Part shown: in pieces, positions 23,398-35,795 of the stretch
Layout: each line of letters opens with the position of its first letter
How positions within the stretch are numbered: the stretch's first letter is position 1
Source of the DNA: Uranotaenia lowii
Taxonomy: Eukaryota > Arthropoda > Insecta > Diptera > Culicidae
Reading direction: 5' to 3'
DNA length: 64,000 nt
Assembly: GCF_029784155.1 (NCBI RefSeq)
Contig: NC_073692.1
Coordinates: 368,323,160-368,387,159 of the forward strand
Program-made: the position numbers and the translations under genes
The notes under the pieces: generated by a model
Told to the model about the DNA's origin: nothing
The model's database searches: none
What the model saw: the letters and a program-made list of their open reading frames with translations, nothing else

Positions 23398-23706
23398 GAC
23401 CAAGCCCACCGGGCGTTGCTATTTCGGTCGGTATTTTAGATGGTTTGATTGGTTGCGTTTTTAACTATTTACTGATTTTCGCACCCATTGTTGCCATCCA
23501 GGTTGGTATTTGTGTTTGTTTATTTTCTGAAGGCGACGACTGGCTGCGTTGCTACCGGGTTGCTACATAAACGCATCCTGTAACAACCTACTGCTCGAAT
23601 GCTATTTCTCGAATCAAGTTAGCGACTGTTGGTGCGATGTTGGGTTGATAGATATGTTGCTGTATGTACTCGATTCGAGGTTTAGCAACCATTGGTGGGC
23701 TTGGTC
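23398..23706. mobile_element. 309-bp MITE with TTA target duplication
   Basis: The ends GACCAAGCCCACC and GGTGGGCTTGGTC are exact inverted repeats and are flanked by TTA on both sides (23395-23397 and 23707-23709). A 3-bp TTA site fits PIF/Harbinger-type MITEs. The interior frame at 23277-23570 is not considered coding. Confidence 0.7.
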
Positions 23707-23709
23707 TTA

Positions 23710-25319
23710 AGTAATAGGGCCCTTAGTCCCTAAGTAGCTTTTCTGGTTTGGACAGCAGAGCCTACTTCTGACGTGTTCGCATATCTGGAAAGATCCTTTA
23801 CCTAAATTCATAGTGGAAACATTGCAGGAAATTCCGTGCCAATGTTGGCACCGTAACTGAGAACGAGCATCGACAAGATAAATAAAACAACATGACAATC
23901 TCATCGAGATAAACTTGAAGTTAGATTATCTGGCCGATAGTGTCCGATTTACCCCGTCTAGAGCACTTATCATTAAATTAGAGTAAAAATGGATTTTTAC
24001 ATTAATTGTGGCAAAATACTTTACCTTAAAGAATATGATATTTAAGGAACAATATATACAAAAAGTGGGCGCATAGTCTAATATGATTTAAAGATAAAAA
24101 GCTTATCGTTTACTCCACGAAAATTTTCAATTATCGTCTGAGAATTCTTTTTTAAAACTACATTTCCGTGTATTTGAGAAGGAGATAACTGTTCTACTGA
24201 AAAATTGATACTGAAGTAACTATAGAATATATATTTTAGAATATAAATATGTGGGTATCTACTATCGTGGGGAATGAAATTTCGCCCCGGGTGCTCATTA
24301 TGTACCAACTTACCCTACGTTATCCTATCGATTTCATAGGAAATCTTTTATCCCATTTCAGTTAAGGAGTTCACTCGATTGCTCGTTTCACTAACATGAT
24401 TTCAACATTTCTTTATTTGATTTTGATTTTTTTCACATTCAGTATTCACGGATGCTCCCAGTAAAACATACTACATACTTATTATAATTGGAACATCGAT
24501 CAAGTTAATCTCTTTTGTTTTCATTTATTCGTTTTGATGGTGGGTTTAAATGCTCCAACAATTTATTTGAAACCATTTTTAAAAATTTGTATTGACTGGA
24601 GTCGGAACGGTTTAAAGTTTCATTTTTGTTGCCGCTAGGTTTTTTTTTCTGACAATTGAATTCTGATAAATAACTGGAAAATAAACAAACAGACAGTTGT
24701 GATGATGCACTGATATCACATTCAAGTTTGAATTCCTCTAGAGAATCTTGACTCATCGCTGCTCAACTAATTTTATTACGATGGGGAAATGGTGTTATGT
24801 CACGTTCTTTATATTTTTACTTGAGCATTGGCATTGCGAATAGTGTCAAGAAACTAAGCCATTGCATTGACTACATCAATTGAAATGAATCATCGATCAG
24901 AAGAATAATTTTGATTTTTTTTCTGGTATTCAAATTTCAAAATACACATAAAAAAGCACGATTGCTTATTTGGAACACGGGGTTCATTGATACGTTCTCG
25001 ATTAAAGTTTGCATCGATCACCTTGCACATGTTTTTTAAAAAGAGATTAGCAAACAAATGATTTTGATTAACAGAATCAACGGCACCAAATCCATATTCT
25101 TGAATTCTATTGACGGTTTCGAAAAGATATCGGTTTTCATATTAAATAAATTCAAATCAAACGCGAGCAGAGAAATTTAAAATATGCCATTTATACCGAG
25201 ATTAAAATTAATAATAAATTCGAACGCAATTCAATCAACCCGCAGAGCAGCGAGCGGAACCACTTTCCATATTTGGAAGTGCGGGAGTTGTGCTTCTAGA
25301 TATTGTGTTCAAAATGCTT
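23710..25319. other. intergenic, no supported gene
   Basis: A+T-rich DNA with short unrecognised frames (24078-24308 and 24505-24756 on the minus strand). A GC-rich snippet CCCCGGGTGCTC at 24283 recurs in inverted form near 54500, probably as part of a dispersed repeat. Confidence 0.4.
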
Positions 25320-25321
25320 TT

Positions 25322-25960
25322 TTTTTTTTTTTTTTTATTTATTTATTTGAATAGGTACTAAGCACAAAATTGGCTATCAGCACCAGACAAAAGCAAAACC
25401 TATTTTACAATATTTTCCTAATTTACAATCTAATTATCTATTCTATTCTCTCAAAAAAAAAAATTATAATAATAATTACAATACATATTTGAATAATTTT
25501 TTATAACTAGATTTTTGAATATAATCCTATTTCTCGTAAGAATTGAAAAAGATTTTTCAAAGGGATCTCACTGTTGTCTTTTAATATGTTACAATTAATT
25601 TTTAATTGGCTTCTTAGAACGGAATATTTAGTACAATCTTCTAAAATATGATTTACATTCAAAGGTAAATTACAAGTTTCGCACATTGGACGAGGTCCCT
25701 TATCAAATATAAAGCTGTGTGAAAATGAAGTATGTCCTATCCGTAAAAAAATGCTTTTATTATACGGATCGGAGAATATTCTCGCAAAATAGGGCGACCA
25801 ACACGTTTGCTATCTAATCCGCCGTTCACGAATGGAAAATTTTCAATGAATTTTTGAAAATTATGCGTTTCTTTCCTAGCATTATCATAACAGTATCCAT
25901 CGTCTTGAACTTATAGTTTTTGATGCTAAATATGTTCTAGCTAACTAAACCTTGTACCCA
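25322..25960 (-). mobile_element. 5'-truncated LINE 3' end (RNase-H type, I/LOA-like)
   Basis: Read on the minus strand, this encodes the last ~100 residues of an ORF2, including SFIFDKGPRPMCETCNLPLN and VNHILEDCTKYSVLR, a C-x2-C...H...C knuckle typical of I/LOA/R1-group elements, and it ends FQFLREIGLYSKI before a stop. The poly-T run at 25319-25337 on the plus strand is its poly-A tail. The frame is broken in its upstream part. Confidence 0.65.
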
Positions 25961-26384
25961 TTCAGCAGTGTGATGTGAGCAATTAATCAAGTACCAAATG
26001 GAGCCCCAATACGACGAACCGGCAAACTTCAATTCCTCTAAACTGTGATAAACCATGCAAGTGCAAACGACAGCAACGTAATAAAAGTGATAACAATTAA
26101 GCAGAACAAAAAAGCGCGGTAGCTGACAGAAGAATTAAAAAAAAAAACGCGCGCGTGAGAAATTGAATGCGCGACGACCCATTCTCGAGACGAGGTGGCT
26201 GCCTGGCAAATTGGACGTCTGTGTGCTGTGCTGTGCTGTGGTTAATTCACACGTGTTGTCGTTCATCAGTTTGTCAGAGTTGTCCGGGTTGATCTGAGCA
26301 CCCCAGAAGGTTGTTGCCGAGAACAATCACCTTTCTGCGATCATTCGAAGGCATAAGGCCATCAGTCGACGGAGAAGAAGAATA

Positions 26385-29300
26385 ATGGCAGCGTTGTTGA
26401 AGAATGTGACCAACAGTATTTGGCACGCGTTCAGCGCCCTGCAGCAAGATGACACCGGCTTCGTTGGCAAATCGAAATTGAAGGTGAGTGATATGAAGAT
26501 TAGTTGCTACCGGCTACTGGACTATCTAAGATCTTTGCTCAATCCTACATTCACTGGGATCTTTGAGTGCAATCGTTGGTACGAAATTGGTCAATCAACT
26601 ACGTGAAGTCGTTATGAAATAGCAGCAAAATTTACTTACTTTTTATTCAAGTCGTTCAGAAGGCTGAGATTGATCATCTCAACCGCACTTGTATGATTTT
26701 ATGGTTTTCCCCGATTGTGAAATAACCCTTTCGTACAAAACAACTGCGAAAAAGTTTACACCTTATCAGGACAATGTTTTCTGCGATCCCCACCAGTTTT
26801 ATCCTCGGTATAGGTTTGTTTGTTATCATTGGTTATATTTTCCAGAACCGAATTCAGTATTGCCACTTGAAAAACTTCCGCTACAGGTTCAAGGTACAGA
26901 GGTAGCCCCCCCTCCTCTCTCAATGAGCAACGAGTCAATAGATGTCCAACTGACGCTGTTGAAGGCCTGTTCCGGTCATCTAAGGTCACGATTGTATAAT
27001 ACTAATTTCAGCTAGATACCTTTTCCTGTAGGAATAGCTCACTTTCGATTTGTCATTTGTCAATTCCTTATTTGTATAAAAAATCAACGCACCACATGTT
27101 GATCCTAATGATAGCTTAATCATAAATAACTTATTGAAATTGAAATCCATTCCAGTTGAAGTCGAAATGCTCAGAATAATGATTGAAATTTTTTAAGATT
27201 CCGACAAAAGCGCTCTTGACCTCATAGTTGTTCAGGCGAATGGGAACGTAGAGTTGCAAATGCTGGTTTCTTAGTCCTCGAGTAGCGTTTTTACGAATTT
27301 GAAGCCTATCCAAGTCTATGAGGCGGCAGCGATTTACATAGTTTGGCAAACGAAACGGGTCATGCCAATTCAAGTGACGTATGATATAACGCAAGAAGCG
27401 CCGCTGGATAGCCACGATTCCTTTAGCTCCGTTCCGATAGAAAGGGCACATAACAGCTGATGCGTACTCGAGAATGGAACAAACTTTGCAGCAATATAGA
27501 CTTTAAAGGCAGTACACGTATTCGAAGTCTTTGGTCATGCCAAACAGAAATCCAAGGTTTCTAGAAGCTTTGTCGACAACATAGTTTGTGTGAGTTTTGA
27601 ACTCCAGCCGATGATCAAGGATAACTCCTAGATCGTTAATGTGGTCTACCCGGATGATGGTTTCGTCTCCAAGGATGTACTCCGCATAAAGAGTGTGTCG
27701 CTTTCCCGAAAATGATATAATCGAGCATTTAATGCGGTTCAACGGCAGTCAGTTCATGTTGCATCAGTGAGCAAATGCGGAGAATTGCTGCTGTAAAAAG
27801 TCGATGTCATCCTGGTTGTTTATGGCGTGAAAAAGTTTCAGGTCATCAGCATATGCGAGTTTTGTGCCGTCGAGAAGCGAGAGCGTGTCATTGAAGTAGA
27901 TTACGAAAATTATCGGTCCTAAATGGCTTCCTTGGGGCACTCCTGAGGGGTGGCGGTAATTGCCTGGAAAAGGATTCACCAGTTCGAACAGATAACCTTC
28001 GTTCCGGTTTATACCTCTGGAACCAATCCCGTACGGATCCACAGAAACCTAAGCATCCGAGAGATCAGTATAAATGGCGTCATTTTGGGTCTTTAACTTG
28101 CCCTGAAGACGACCTCTTAATCATTGGTGATTTTAATCTTCCGGGTATAAAGTGGTGTCCATCGCAGAGAGGCTTTCTGTATCCTGACCCTACATATTCT
28201 CCGCTCAGAGAAACCGACGTCTTTCTTCCATGATTTAAAAAACTCTAATTTCCAGGCTATTTCTCACGAGCTAGACTTAGTTGATTGGGAAGCTGAGCTT
28301 GATCGATCCGATCCCAACGCTGCAGCAGAAAGAATTACACACATCATCAATCACATTATAGATCTACATGTGCCGAAATGTCTTGCTGTCGAAAATGCTC
28401 GAGCGCCTTGGATCACCAAAGATTTGAAACGTATGATAACTATGAAGCGCAAAGCCCTTCGAAACTACAACTGGCTAAAATCACCCTCTTCAAGGGATGA
28501 ATTTTGTAAGCTGAATTCAGCGTTTTAAAAAGCCAGCGTGACGCTGCTACTAGAATTACTTATCTCGATTGCTACGGAATTTTAAACAAAACCCTAAGTC
28601 TTTTTGGAAAAACGTCAAAAACCAGCGGAAAAAGTCTGGATTACCAACGAACTTGTTTCTGGATGGCGAGACGGCCTCGTCGGACCACGATATATGCCAT
28701 CTTTTTGCTAAAAAGTTTCCTAGTGTCTTTACTTCCTGATCTGTATCCTCTGAACAAATAACTATAGTGCAACTAGAAACGTTCCATCTCTGAATACCCT
28801 TTTAAACAACATCTCTTTTGTTTGATGAAGAAACTATTCTGAAGGCAACTGTTAAACTGAAAAAATCTGTTTCCCTGGGCCCCGATTTCATACCAGCTAC
28901 TTGCTTTGATGCTTTTATGTTCCCGGTCTACAAAAAAGACGAAAGAAGGGATATTAATAACTACAGAGGAATATCGGCTTGGTGTGCAGTTGCTAAATTG
29001 TTCGAACTTGTTATCTTTGACCAAATTTTCTCGTTTTGCAAGCAATATATTTGTAATGATCAACATGGATTTATGCCTAAGCGCTCTACGACTACAAACT
29101 TATTGACATTTGTGCAAAACAGCTTTGCTGCCGGTTTTCGAGTCGATGCAATTTACACCGATCTGACGGCTGCCTTCGACAAGGTGAACCACGAAACAGC
29201 TATTGCGAAGATGGAGAGGCTAGGAATTTGCGGATCCTTATTAGATTGGTTTCGCAGTTACCTCATTGGACGTAAATTTTCTGTAAGATCAGGTAACTCA

Positions 29301-32300
29301 TGTTCCAAACAATTCTCTGGCACATCAGGCGTGCCTCAAGGCAGCCCTTTAGGCCCAGTAGTGTTCCTGATTTACTTCGATGACGTGCTTTAACTACTTG
29401 ACGGTCCAAAACTTGCCTATGCAGATGATCTGAAGCTTTTTACACTATAAAATGTTCTGGAGATACTGTACTTTTACAGCGACAGTTTGACAATTTTGTC
29501 AAATGGTGCGACGACAACTGCCTGCCATTAAACCGCAAAAGATGCTCGGCCATCACCTTTTCCCGTAAACGGCTTTCTTGGAAACCGGATAATTGCTCGA
29601 GCAAAGCGCGTAAATGATTTGAGTGTAATTCTTGACCAACAGTTGGACTTTAAGTCGGCACACTAACTAAATGTAGTCGACAAAGCATCGAGGAGTTTGG
29701 GATTTATCTTTCGCGTGACTAAAGACTTCAAAGAAATTTACTGCCCGAAAAGTCTCTATTGTAGCCTTGTCCGCTCAACTTTGGAGTATACATCTGCTGT
29801 ATGGAGTCATTATCAGTGCATTGGAGTGGGTTATCAGATTGGTGCTGATCGAGTGGAGGCCATCCAAAGACGCTTTATACGTTACGCTTTGAGACACTTG
29901 AATTGGCAAGATCCGTTCCGCCTCCCTCGAAACGAGAATCGTTGCTACCTCATATCCTTGGACACGCTCCAAGCTCGGAGAGCTACCATTCAAGCACTAT
30001 TAGTCTTCGATCTTCTGACCTCGAATATAGACTGCCCCATGCTGCTGGAAACTATCAATTTGTGCGTTCGACGTCCAGGACTAAGAGATCGGAACCTTCA
30101 GCTTCACATCCTCTTCGCCAGAACAACTATGGAGCTAGTTGCCCTGATAAGTATTACAAGGACATTCAACCGTTTTTCAGAACTCTTCGATTTTGATACC
30201 TCTAGGAATATGTTCGAAAGAAGAATTCTAGTGATGTTAAGAACTGTGTAGTCTGTAGTATATACTGTTTTGTTTATTTCATATGAATGTTACTTTTAAG
30301 TCTTAGGATCAATACGTGATCCGTTGATATATTAACAATAAACAATATTGTTGCTGACAAAGCAGTCTTGCACGAAAGGTGTGAAGCTCAGGCATGAATC
30401 CATGCTAGTCGTTGGAAATGTGAAGCTTGTAAAACGAGAAAATAGAATCCATGACCAGTCCAAAGAGTTTGGATATCGTGCATAGGGCTGATATCCCACG
30501 GTTGTAGCTAACATCTCTCTTGTCACCTTTTTCGTGGACAGGAAACATATGAGCTTCCTTCCATAGTAAGGGAAAGATCGCACTGTCCAGCGATGATTGA
30601 AAAATAAGTTTGATGGGAGTCAGCAAAACGGGTATAAAACGCTTAGGAAACCATTCAAAGATTAACCTAAAAGTAAGATATTCCGAACAGCCTTGCTCTG
30701 GAGAAATGACCCCTGTTGAGAGTTTCTCGGCATGGAGCTCACAAATTTCGGGGTCGAAACTAACTGTTGTGTTCAGGAACATGTGGAACGGAAGCCCTGT
30801 TTCTTTCCGCATACAACATTTTTTCGAACTGGTCTTGAAGTTCCATTGTAAACGATAAAAATAACTCCGGTCGCTGGCTGGTTTTTGTATATGCAGAGTT
30901 CAGTTTGGGGTATTCGTTCTGAGCGTAGAGCGACTTGTGCTTGTTATAGTTCCGAAGGGCACGTTTTTTGCTGTCTTCAGTTACCGCAGATTTGTCTGAT
31001 TTAACCCTGGATTTAGTGATAATAGACCTGTAAACGGCACCCCGAGGATTGTTGTTGACCACCTAGGGCTTACTGAAATATGTCTTCTTGCCTCGTTCCA
31101 TAGTCTTGCCAAGGGCTATCCTCACAAAGCTTCTTACAAAGCGGCCTGCAATCGCTCCTTTCGTGAAGGAATCCTCCATGTACCATGAACGGATGCTGCG
31201 GATCCGATCGTGAGTCGCATTGTGGTTACTGTTAGACCCCATACACATATTACCCGTTTTCTATCGGCCGAAAGTTTAGTTGGCTTGTTTTTTATTAGTT
31301 GTTCATTAGTTTGGTCTTAAAAGGGGTATGTTTCTGATTTAATATCTTGGAAGTTTGAGCTAAGCGAAACTTTTTTTGTGTCATTTCAATGAAATTTGTA
31401 GAAAAAATCCAGACAATTTCCCATAAGAACTTGATCGATCAATTCAGCTCAAAATTGGCATGAGGCCTTCCTCTAGATCAAAAACAATTTTGTTCACCTG
31501 GGTAGAAAAATCTTCGTATGAAGTGTATTCTCCAGCGATTCAAAGTTTGACTTCTTCTCTTGATGACTCGAGGACCATAACTTTGTCACGGTGCCCCCCT
31601 GGACCGTTATTATAAAAAAAGTGACCATCAAAACCAAGTATAGGGCTCGATTTCTTAGGTAATTCTACACCTCTGGGCAAATTTTTAAAAAAATCCCTAG
31701 TCGAATTTTCGAGAAATCTTGATTTGAAGTTTTTAGGTCAAAAAAACCAAGCTTTATATATATATAAATGAATTTCTGTCTGTCTTTCTTTCTGTCTATT
31801 CCCTATAGACTCAGAAACTACTGAACCGATTTACGTGAAACTTGGCAGATGGGGGTATTGGAGGCCAGGGAAAGTTCCTATTATGGTTTGGGACCCCCTC
31901 CCTAACAGGAAGGGGGGAGGGGCCTCCCAAACAAAAGACATTTTTTTGCATAACTCGAGAACCAATCAAGCAAATGGTATCAAATTTGGCATGGGGTGGT
32001 ATTTGGGAACGGAGAATATTTCAATGAATATTAGGTACCCCTCTTTCCTCTCAGTGTGGTGATAGAAAGGGGGGAGGGGGCTACCTTACAATTTTTCATA
32101 TAACTCGAAAACTATTCAAGATATTGGAACCAAATCTGGCATGGGAAGGTATTTGGATACGAAAAATATTTCTATGATTATTTTAAACCCCTCCCTCTTT
32201 ACAGTAGGAAGATATAAAGGGGGGAGGGGCCCTCTTTTTAATTTTTACATAACTCAAATACTAATCAAGCAAATGGAATCAAATTTGGCGTGGGCGGATA

Positions 32301-35300
32301 TTTGGGAACGTGATATGTTCTAATGATTGTTTGAGACCCCTTCCTTCTTCCAGCGGGGAGAAAGGAAAGAGGGAGGGAAGTTCCATACAATTTTTATTGC
32401 ATAACTTAAGAACTACAACAGAAAATGGAACCAAATTTTGCATGGAACGATATTTGGGTACGAGAAATGCTTCTTTGAATATTTTGTATTCCTCAATCCT
32501 TCAAAAAGGTGGATGAAAAGGGGGAGAAGAGATTTCCCTTACAATTTTCAGTATAACTGAAGATCTGATCAAGCAAATTTGAACCACATTTGGCATGTTA
32601 GGGTATTTGGATACGAGAAATGTTTCTATTATAAATAAAAGCTCCACCATTTTTTCAGCGGAAAGATATAAAGGGGGAAGGGGGCTACCATACATTTTTT
32701 TTTGCATAACTCGAGAATGTATAGAGCAAATGAAATTAAATTTGGTATCCAACATTTGTTGAGTACAAAAAATACTTTTATATTTCTCACTCCTCCATTC
32801 AAAGGGGCGAATGGAAGGGGGTTGGTAGTTCCTTTCAAGTTTATGCATAACTCAAGAATTTACATCGCAAATAAAACCAAATTTGGCATGGGATGGTATT
32901 TTAATAAGAGAATTTTTTTATGTCAAACAATTCCTTTCTTGCAGTGGGATAATAGAATTGGAAATAAAGGAAGGGACGAGGAAAGCTGACATTTAACTTT
33001 TTTTTACAAAATCCGAGAAATGGACAAAACTTAACATGGAAAACCATTTTGGTATGATTTTATGATTATCTGACACACCATCCTCCTTTCAGTGAGTAGG
33101 TACATAGGAGGAGGGAGGTGAACCCAATACAATTTTTTTAACATAACTATAGCATAATTTATGCATTAATTTATGCTATAGCATAAATTGAGAACATATG
33201 TTAAAAATTGTTCTTTAATTGTGTATTATGCCAGAACCATGCAATTCAAGCAAGGTCTGCCAACTTCAATTCGAGAAAGATCTTACCGGATCAAGTCCTC
33301 AGGATTCTACTGACGTTTCCACATTTCACTGCCGTATAATCATTATGTGGTGCTTTGATCACAGTCTCCTCCGCCTATTCTCTAACGATATTAGGAAGTT
33401 TGTCATTACGCGGATTTTGTTTCCTTGGGCATTCCTCTTTGCCTAGCCACAGGAAACTTTGCACCCTAATTTAAGGCAGCAGTTTCTTGTAGAATAATCA
33501 TCTTCGTAGGTATGTATTCTAGGCTATTTCACTAACTTATGGTTTCAGTGCCGGTTGTCCGACGCATGGGCCGGAATAAAAGATCTTTATTGTAGACGAT
33601 CAGAATCCGGCGTCTTCAAGAGCTTCTGAGTCTGCCCTTTGTTCTACTTACATCTGAATTCCAGTCAAGTGCTTCTCTGCAGACCTTCTACCTTGCAGCT
33701 TCCAGGGAGGTCGTCAAGTTCGCTCTGTATATTCGGTTGCCTTTGGGCGATCAATACAATATCGTCAACCGGGTCAGGACTGTAGGTAGATCATACCCAA
33801 GTTTTAAAAGTAAGAGTGCATTTCACACGATTTTGCTGCTATTAAAAATATTCTGAATAACTTACTGAATTAAACTTACGAATTTTTTTTTTTTATTCTT
33901 AACCCAAACAAAACCAGGTTCTCACGGCGAACATCGCAACCTTGCTCGATTTGTACGGCGTTGAACGGGGTCTAGATCACTACCGCTCCACACCGACAAT
34001 CAACTTCGATCACTTTCTGTACTACCTGGGCCAGGAAGTATTCTCTCCTCTTTCCAACGAACTTCCACTCTCACTGATGCGCAACTACGAAAGCAAAATC
34101 GATGAGGTAAGAATTTTTAATATGTTTTGATTTTACTATTTAAAAAAACAACTATTTATTTTAGGTCTGTTGGTTCGTATGTCACAAGGATTACCAGATT
34201 AGTAGCGACACCTACTTCACGGAGGAAACGGTGTATCAGCTGTTCCGGATTTTCTGTTTGATGGCAGACCTGTACCGTGATGACGTAGATGAAAACCAGT
34301 TTTCCGTCAAAATTCATCCATCGGAGGCGTTGATCGTTGTGAAGCAGTTGCTGAACTCACTCGGGTTGGATTACAACAATGAGGAAAAGTACGATTATTT
34401 GAAGAAGTCCGATAATGGATTGTTTTTCGGAGAGTTTTTGGATATTTTACGGTTCAAGGACTACGACAAAGTGAACGATTATGTGGCGTCGATCTGCGAA
34501 GCAATCGGAGATATCTACCAGACGTTGATCATGGATGTGATCAAAAAGGGGTATCTGTTTCGGAGAGGTTACGTGTTGCCAACGTTTCGAGAGTACTTCT
34601 TCGTACTGCAGCCTTGCGAGCTTAGTTACTATAAACATCACACAGATAAAGATACTTGCGGAGCGATCTGTTTGGATTCGAAATTCATGGTGAAACCAAG
34701 TATGTCGTCATCGGGGAAGACGGAACGAATTCAAAAGTTTACACTTGTTTCGGGCGATCGAACGTACGAATTAGGGGCGCAGGATCACAAAACGAGACTT
34801 CAATGGATATCGGCACTTCAGCTTGCGATCACTTATTCCACTGGTAGAGAAGGCTTCCAAAGAGATACAGTAAACAGAAGGAAACAGCACCGTGAGTTGG
34901 AGCTCCGGAAACGTCAAGAAGAAGAGCAGATAAGAAACAACCATTTGAAGCGGTTGGAAGAGACAAACGTGCAGCTGGAGCAAGAGAAGCTAGCTCGACT
35001 GGCTGCTGAATCGCAAGCAAGACAGTTCGAAGCCGTAGCCAGGGAAGATTCACGCCGAGTTGCCGAGCTGGAAGACGTCAAAATGAGCTTGGAAAAGATG
35101 TTGGAGGATGAGATACAGGCGAAACGTGATGAAGAAATTGTTCGTGCACTGCAAGCTCGAGTTTTGGCTGAAGAGTGGGAAAAACGAGAGGAGCTGGAAC
35201 AGCTGCAATCGGAACAGAAGACTTTGCTCGAGCAAGAGCGACAGAAACGCATCGAATTCGAACACCGACAGCAGGACAATGACAAAAGGCTGAAGGAGGC

Positions 35301-35580
35301 GGAACAAAAACTGCGTCAGCTGGAAGACGAGCGGAAGCGTTTGGATCGGGAATTGAAGCAAGCCCGACAGAAAATTCAACTGTCCGAGGATAACAAAGGC
35401 ATAGTTGAGGCCAAGTTACAGGTATGGTTTGGAAATATCAGTGATGTTTAATTTTTTTCAATTGTTCCGTTATTTTAGGCAATGGCACCAACATATCGAA
35501 AGGCCCCGGACTTCATGATACGACGAACGCAATCGTTCGTGGCTTCCGATCGACCAGTGATTGTACCCGCTCCTCGTTGA
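26385..35580 (+). CDS. SWAP70/DEF6-like PH-domain guanine-exchange adaptor, 4 exons
   Basis: Predicted 548-aa cytoplasmic protein. In vertebrates SWAP70 and DEF6 bind phosphoinositides and F-actin and activate Rac-type GTPases. Coding exons are 26385-26483, 33918-34106, 34165-35421 and 35479-35580. All junctions are phase 0 with GT...AG borders. Exon 1 (SIWHAFSALQQDDTGFVGKS) and exon 2 form the EF-hand-like N-terminus. A PH domain lies at residues ~222-320 (IKKGYLFRRGYVLPTFREYF to LQWISALQLAI). A long charged coiled coil fills ~330-515. The C-terminus RRTQSFVASDRPVIVPAP is short. Length is close to vertebrate SWAP70 (585 aa). Intron 1 is 7.4 kb and packed with LINEs and satellite. The gene ends tail-to-tail with DRC2, 215 bp apart. 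I see no defect. Confidence 0.9.
27120..28080 (-). mobile_element. CR1-like LINE, 3' half, split element A
   Basis: Minus-strand pieces in several frames: DAIYTDL at 28080-28060, then SGVPQGSHLGPIIFVIYFND and KLAYADDLKLF, then IKCSIISFSGKRHTLYAEYI, INDLGVILDHRLEFKTHTNY, and IVAIQRRFLRYIIRHLNWHD near the end. It starts exactly where the 5' half at 30346-31250 stops, so both are one element interrupted by the plus-strand LINE between them. Stops and frameshifts make it inactive. It lies in intron 1 of the SWAP70-like gene. Confidence 0.8.
28081..30345 (+). mobile_element. CR1-like LINE B, 5'-truncated, inserted into element A
   Basis: The plus strand begins inside the endonuclease (DDLLIIGDFNLPGIKW near 28110-28155) and proceeds through the linker to the RT (VSLGPDFIPATCFDAF, NNYRGISAWCAVAKLFELVI, QHGFMPKRSTTTNLLTF, SGVPQGSPLGPVVFLIYF, AYADDLKLF) and the post-RT region (VEAIQRRFIRYALRHLNWQD, to 30251). 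Multiple frameshifts and stops mean it is dead. The 3' end is near AATAAACAATATTG at about 30345. It is closely related to element A, which it disrupts. Confidence 0.8.
30346..31250 (-). mobile_element. CR1-like LINE, 5' half, split element A
   Basis: Minus-strand pieces: KTYFSKPx region (31248-31063), VNNNPRGAVYRSIITKSRVK, RALRNYNKHKSLYAQNEYPK, LIFQSSLDSAIFPLLWKEAH, VSYNRGISALCTISKLFGLV and then FVQDCF at about 30360. The next expected segment (DAIYTDL) is found at 28080. Stop codons and frame changes are present. Confidence 0.75.
31790..33135. repeat. ~150-bp satellite, about 9 units, in SWAP70-like intron 1
   Basis: Each unit has CATAACTCGAGAA, an A-rich CAAATTTGGCATGGG segment, TATTTGGGTACGAGAAATA, a C/T-rich CCCCTCCCTC tract and a G-rich GAAAGGGGGGAGGGG tract. 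Unit landmarks (CATAACTC) fall near 31950, 32097, 32246, 32399, 32552, 32704, 32847 and 33140, giving a period of ~145-155 bp. The array is preceded by TATATATATAAATG and TTTCTGTCTGTC microsatellites and by a TAGACTCAGAAACTACTGAA leader. Frames within it are not genes. Confidence 0.85.
33136..33917. other. end of SWAP70-like intron 1
   Basis: Contains the palindrome TTTATGCTATAGCATAAA (33171-33188) and unrecognised short frames. The intron closes with a T-rich tract and the acceptor CAAAACCAG before exon 2 at 33918. Confidence 0.5.
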
Positions 35581-35585
35581 AAAAA

Positions 35586-35591
35586 AATAAA
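35586..35591 (+). terminator. poly(A) signal of the SWAP70-like gene
   Basis: AATAAA begins six bases after the stop codon. The 3' UTR would be very short, which fits the tight 215-bp spacing from the convergent DRC2 gene. Confidence 0.6.
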
Positions 35592-35693
35592 ATACAACAA
35601 TTTATTTTTGTTAAGGATTTTCTTTCCGTTGTAGTAATTTATCGTTTGGCCATTTTTATTCGTATATATTTTAGCCGTAAGAATAAGCAGTAT

Positions 35694-35699
35694 TTTATT
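35694..35699 (-). terminator. poly(A) signal of DRC2
   Basis: TTTATT on the plus strand reads AATAAA on the minus strand, about 100 bases beyond the DRC2 stop codon. A second candidate is at 35655-35660. The two convergent 3' ends therefore nearly touch. Confidence 0.5.
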
Positions 35700-35795
35700 G
35701 GGTGCCCACACTAACTCAAACCGTGTCGATGACATTTGCAATAAATTCGAGTAACACTATTTGATTTTTGCGCTTGTATGAAAATTGAGAAGTCA

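Noticed and set aside
34829..35379. Ser/Leu-rich minus-strand frames
   Set aside because: Antisense shadows of the SWAP70-like coiled-coil exon.
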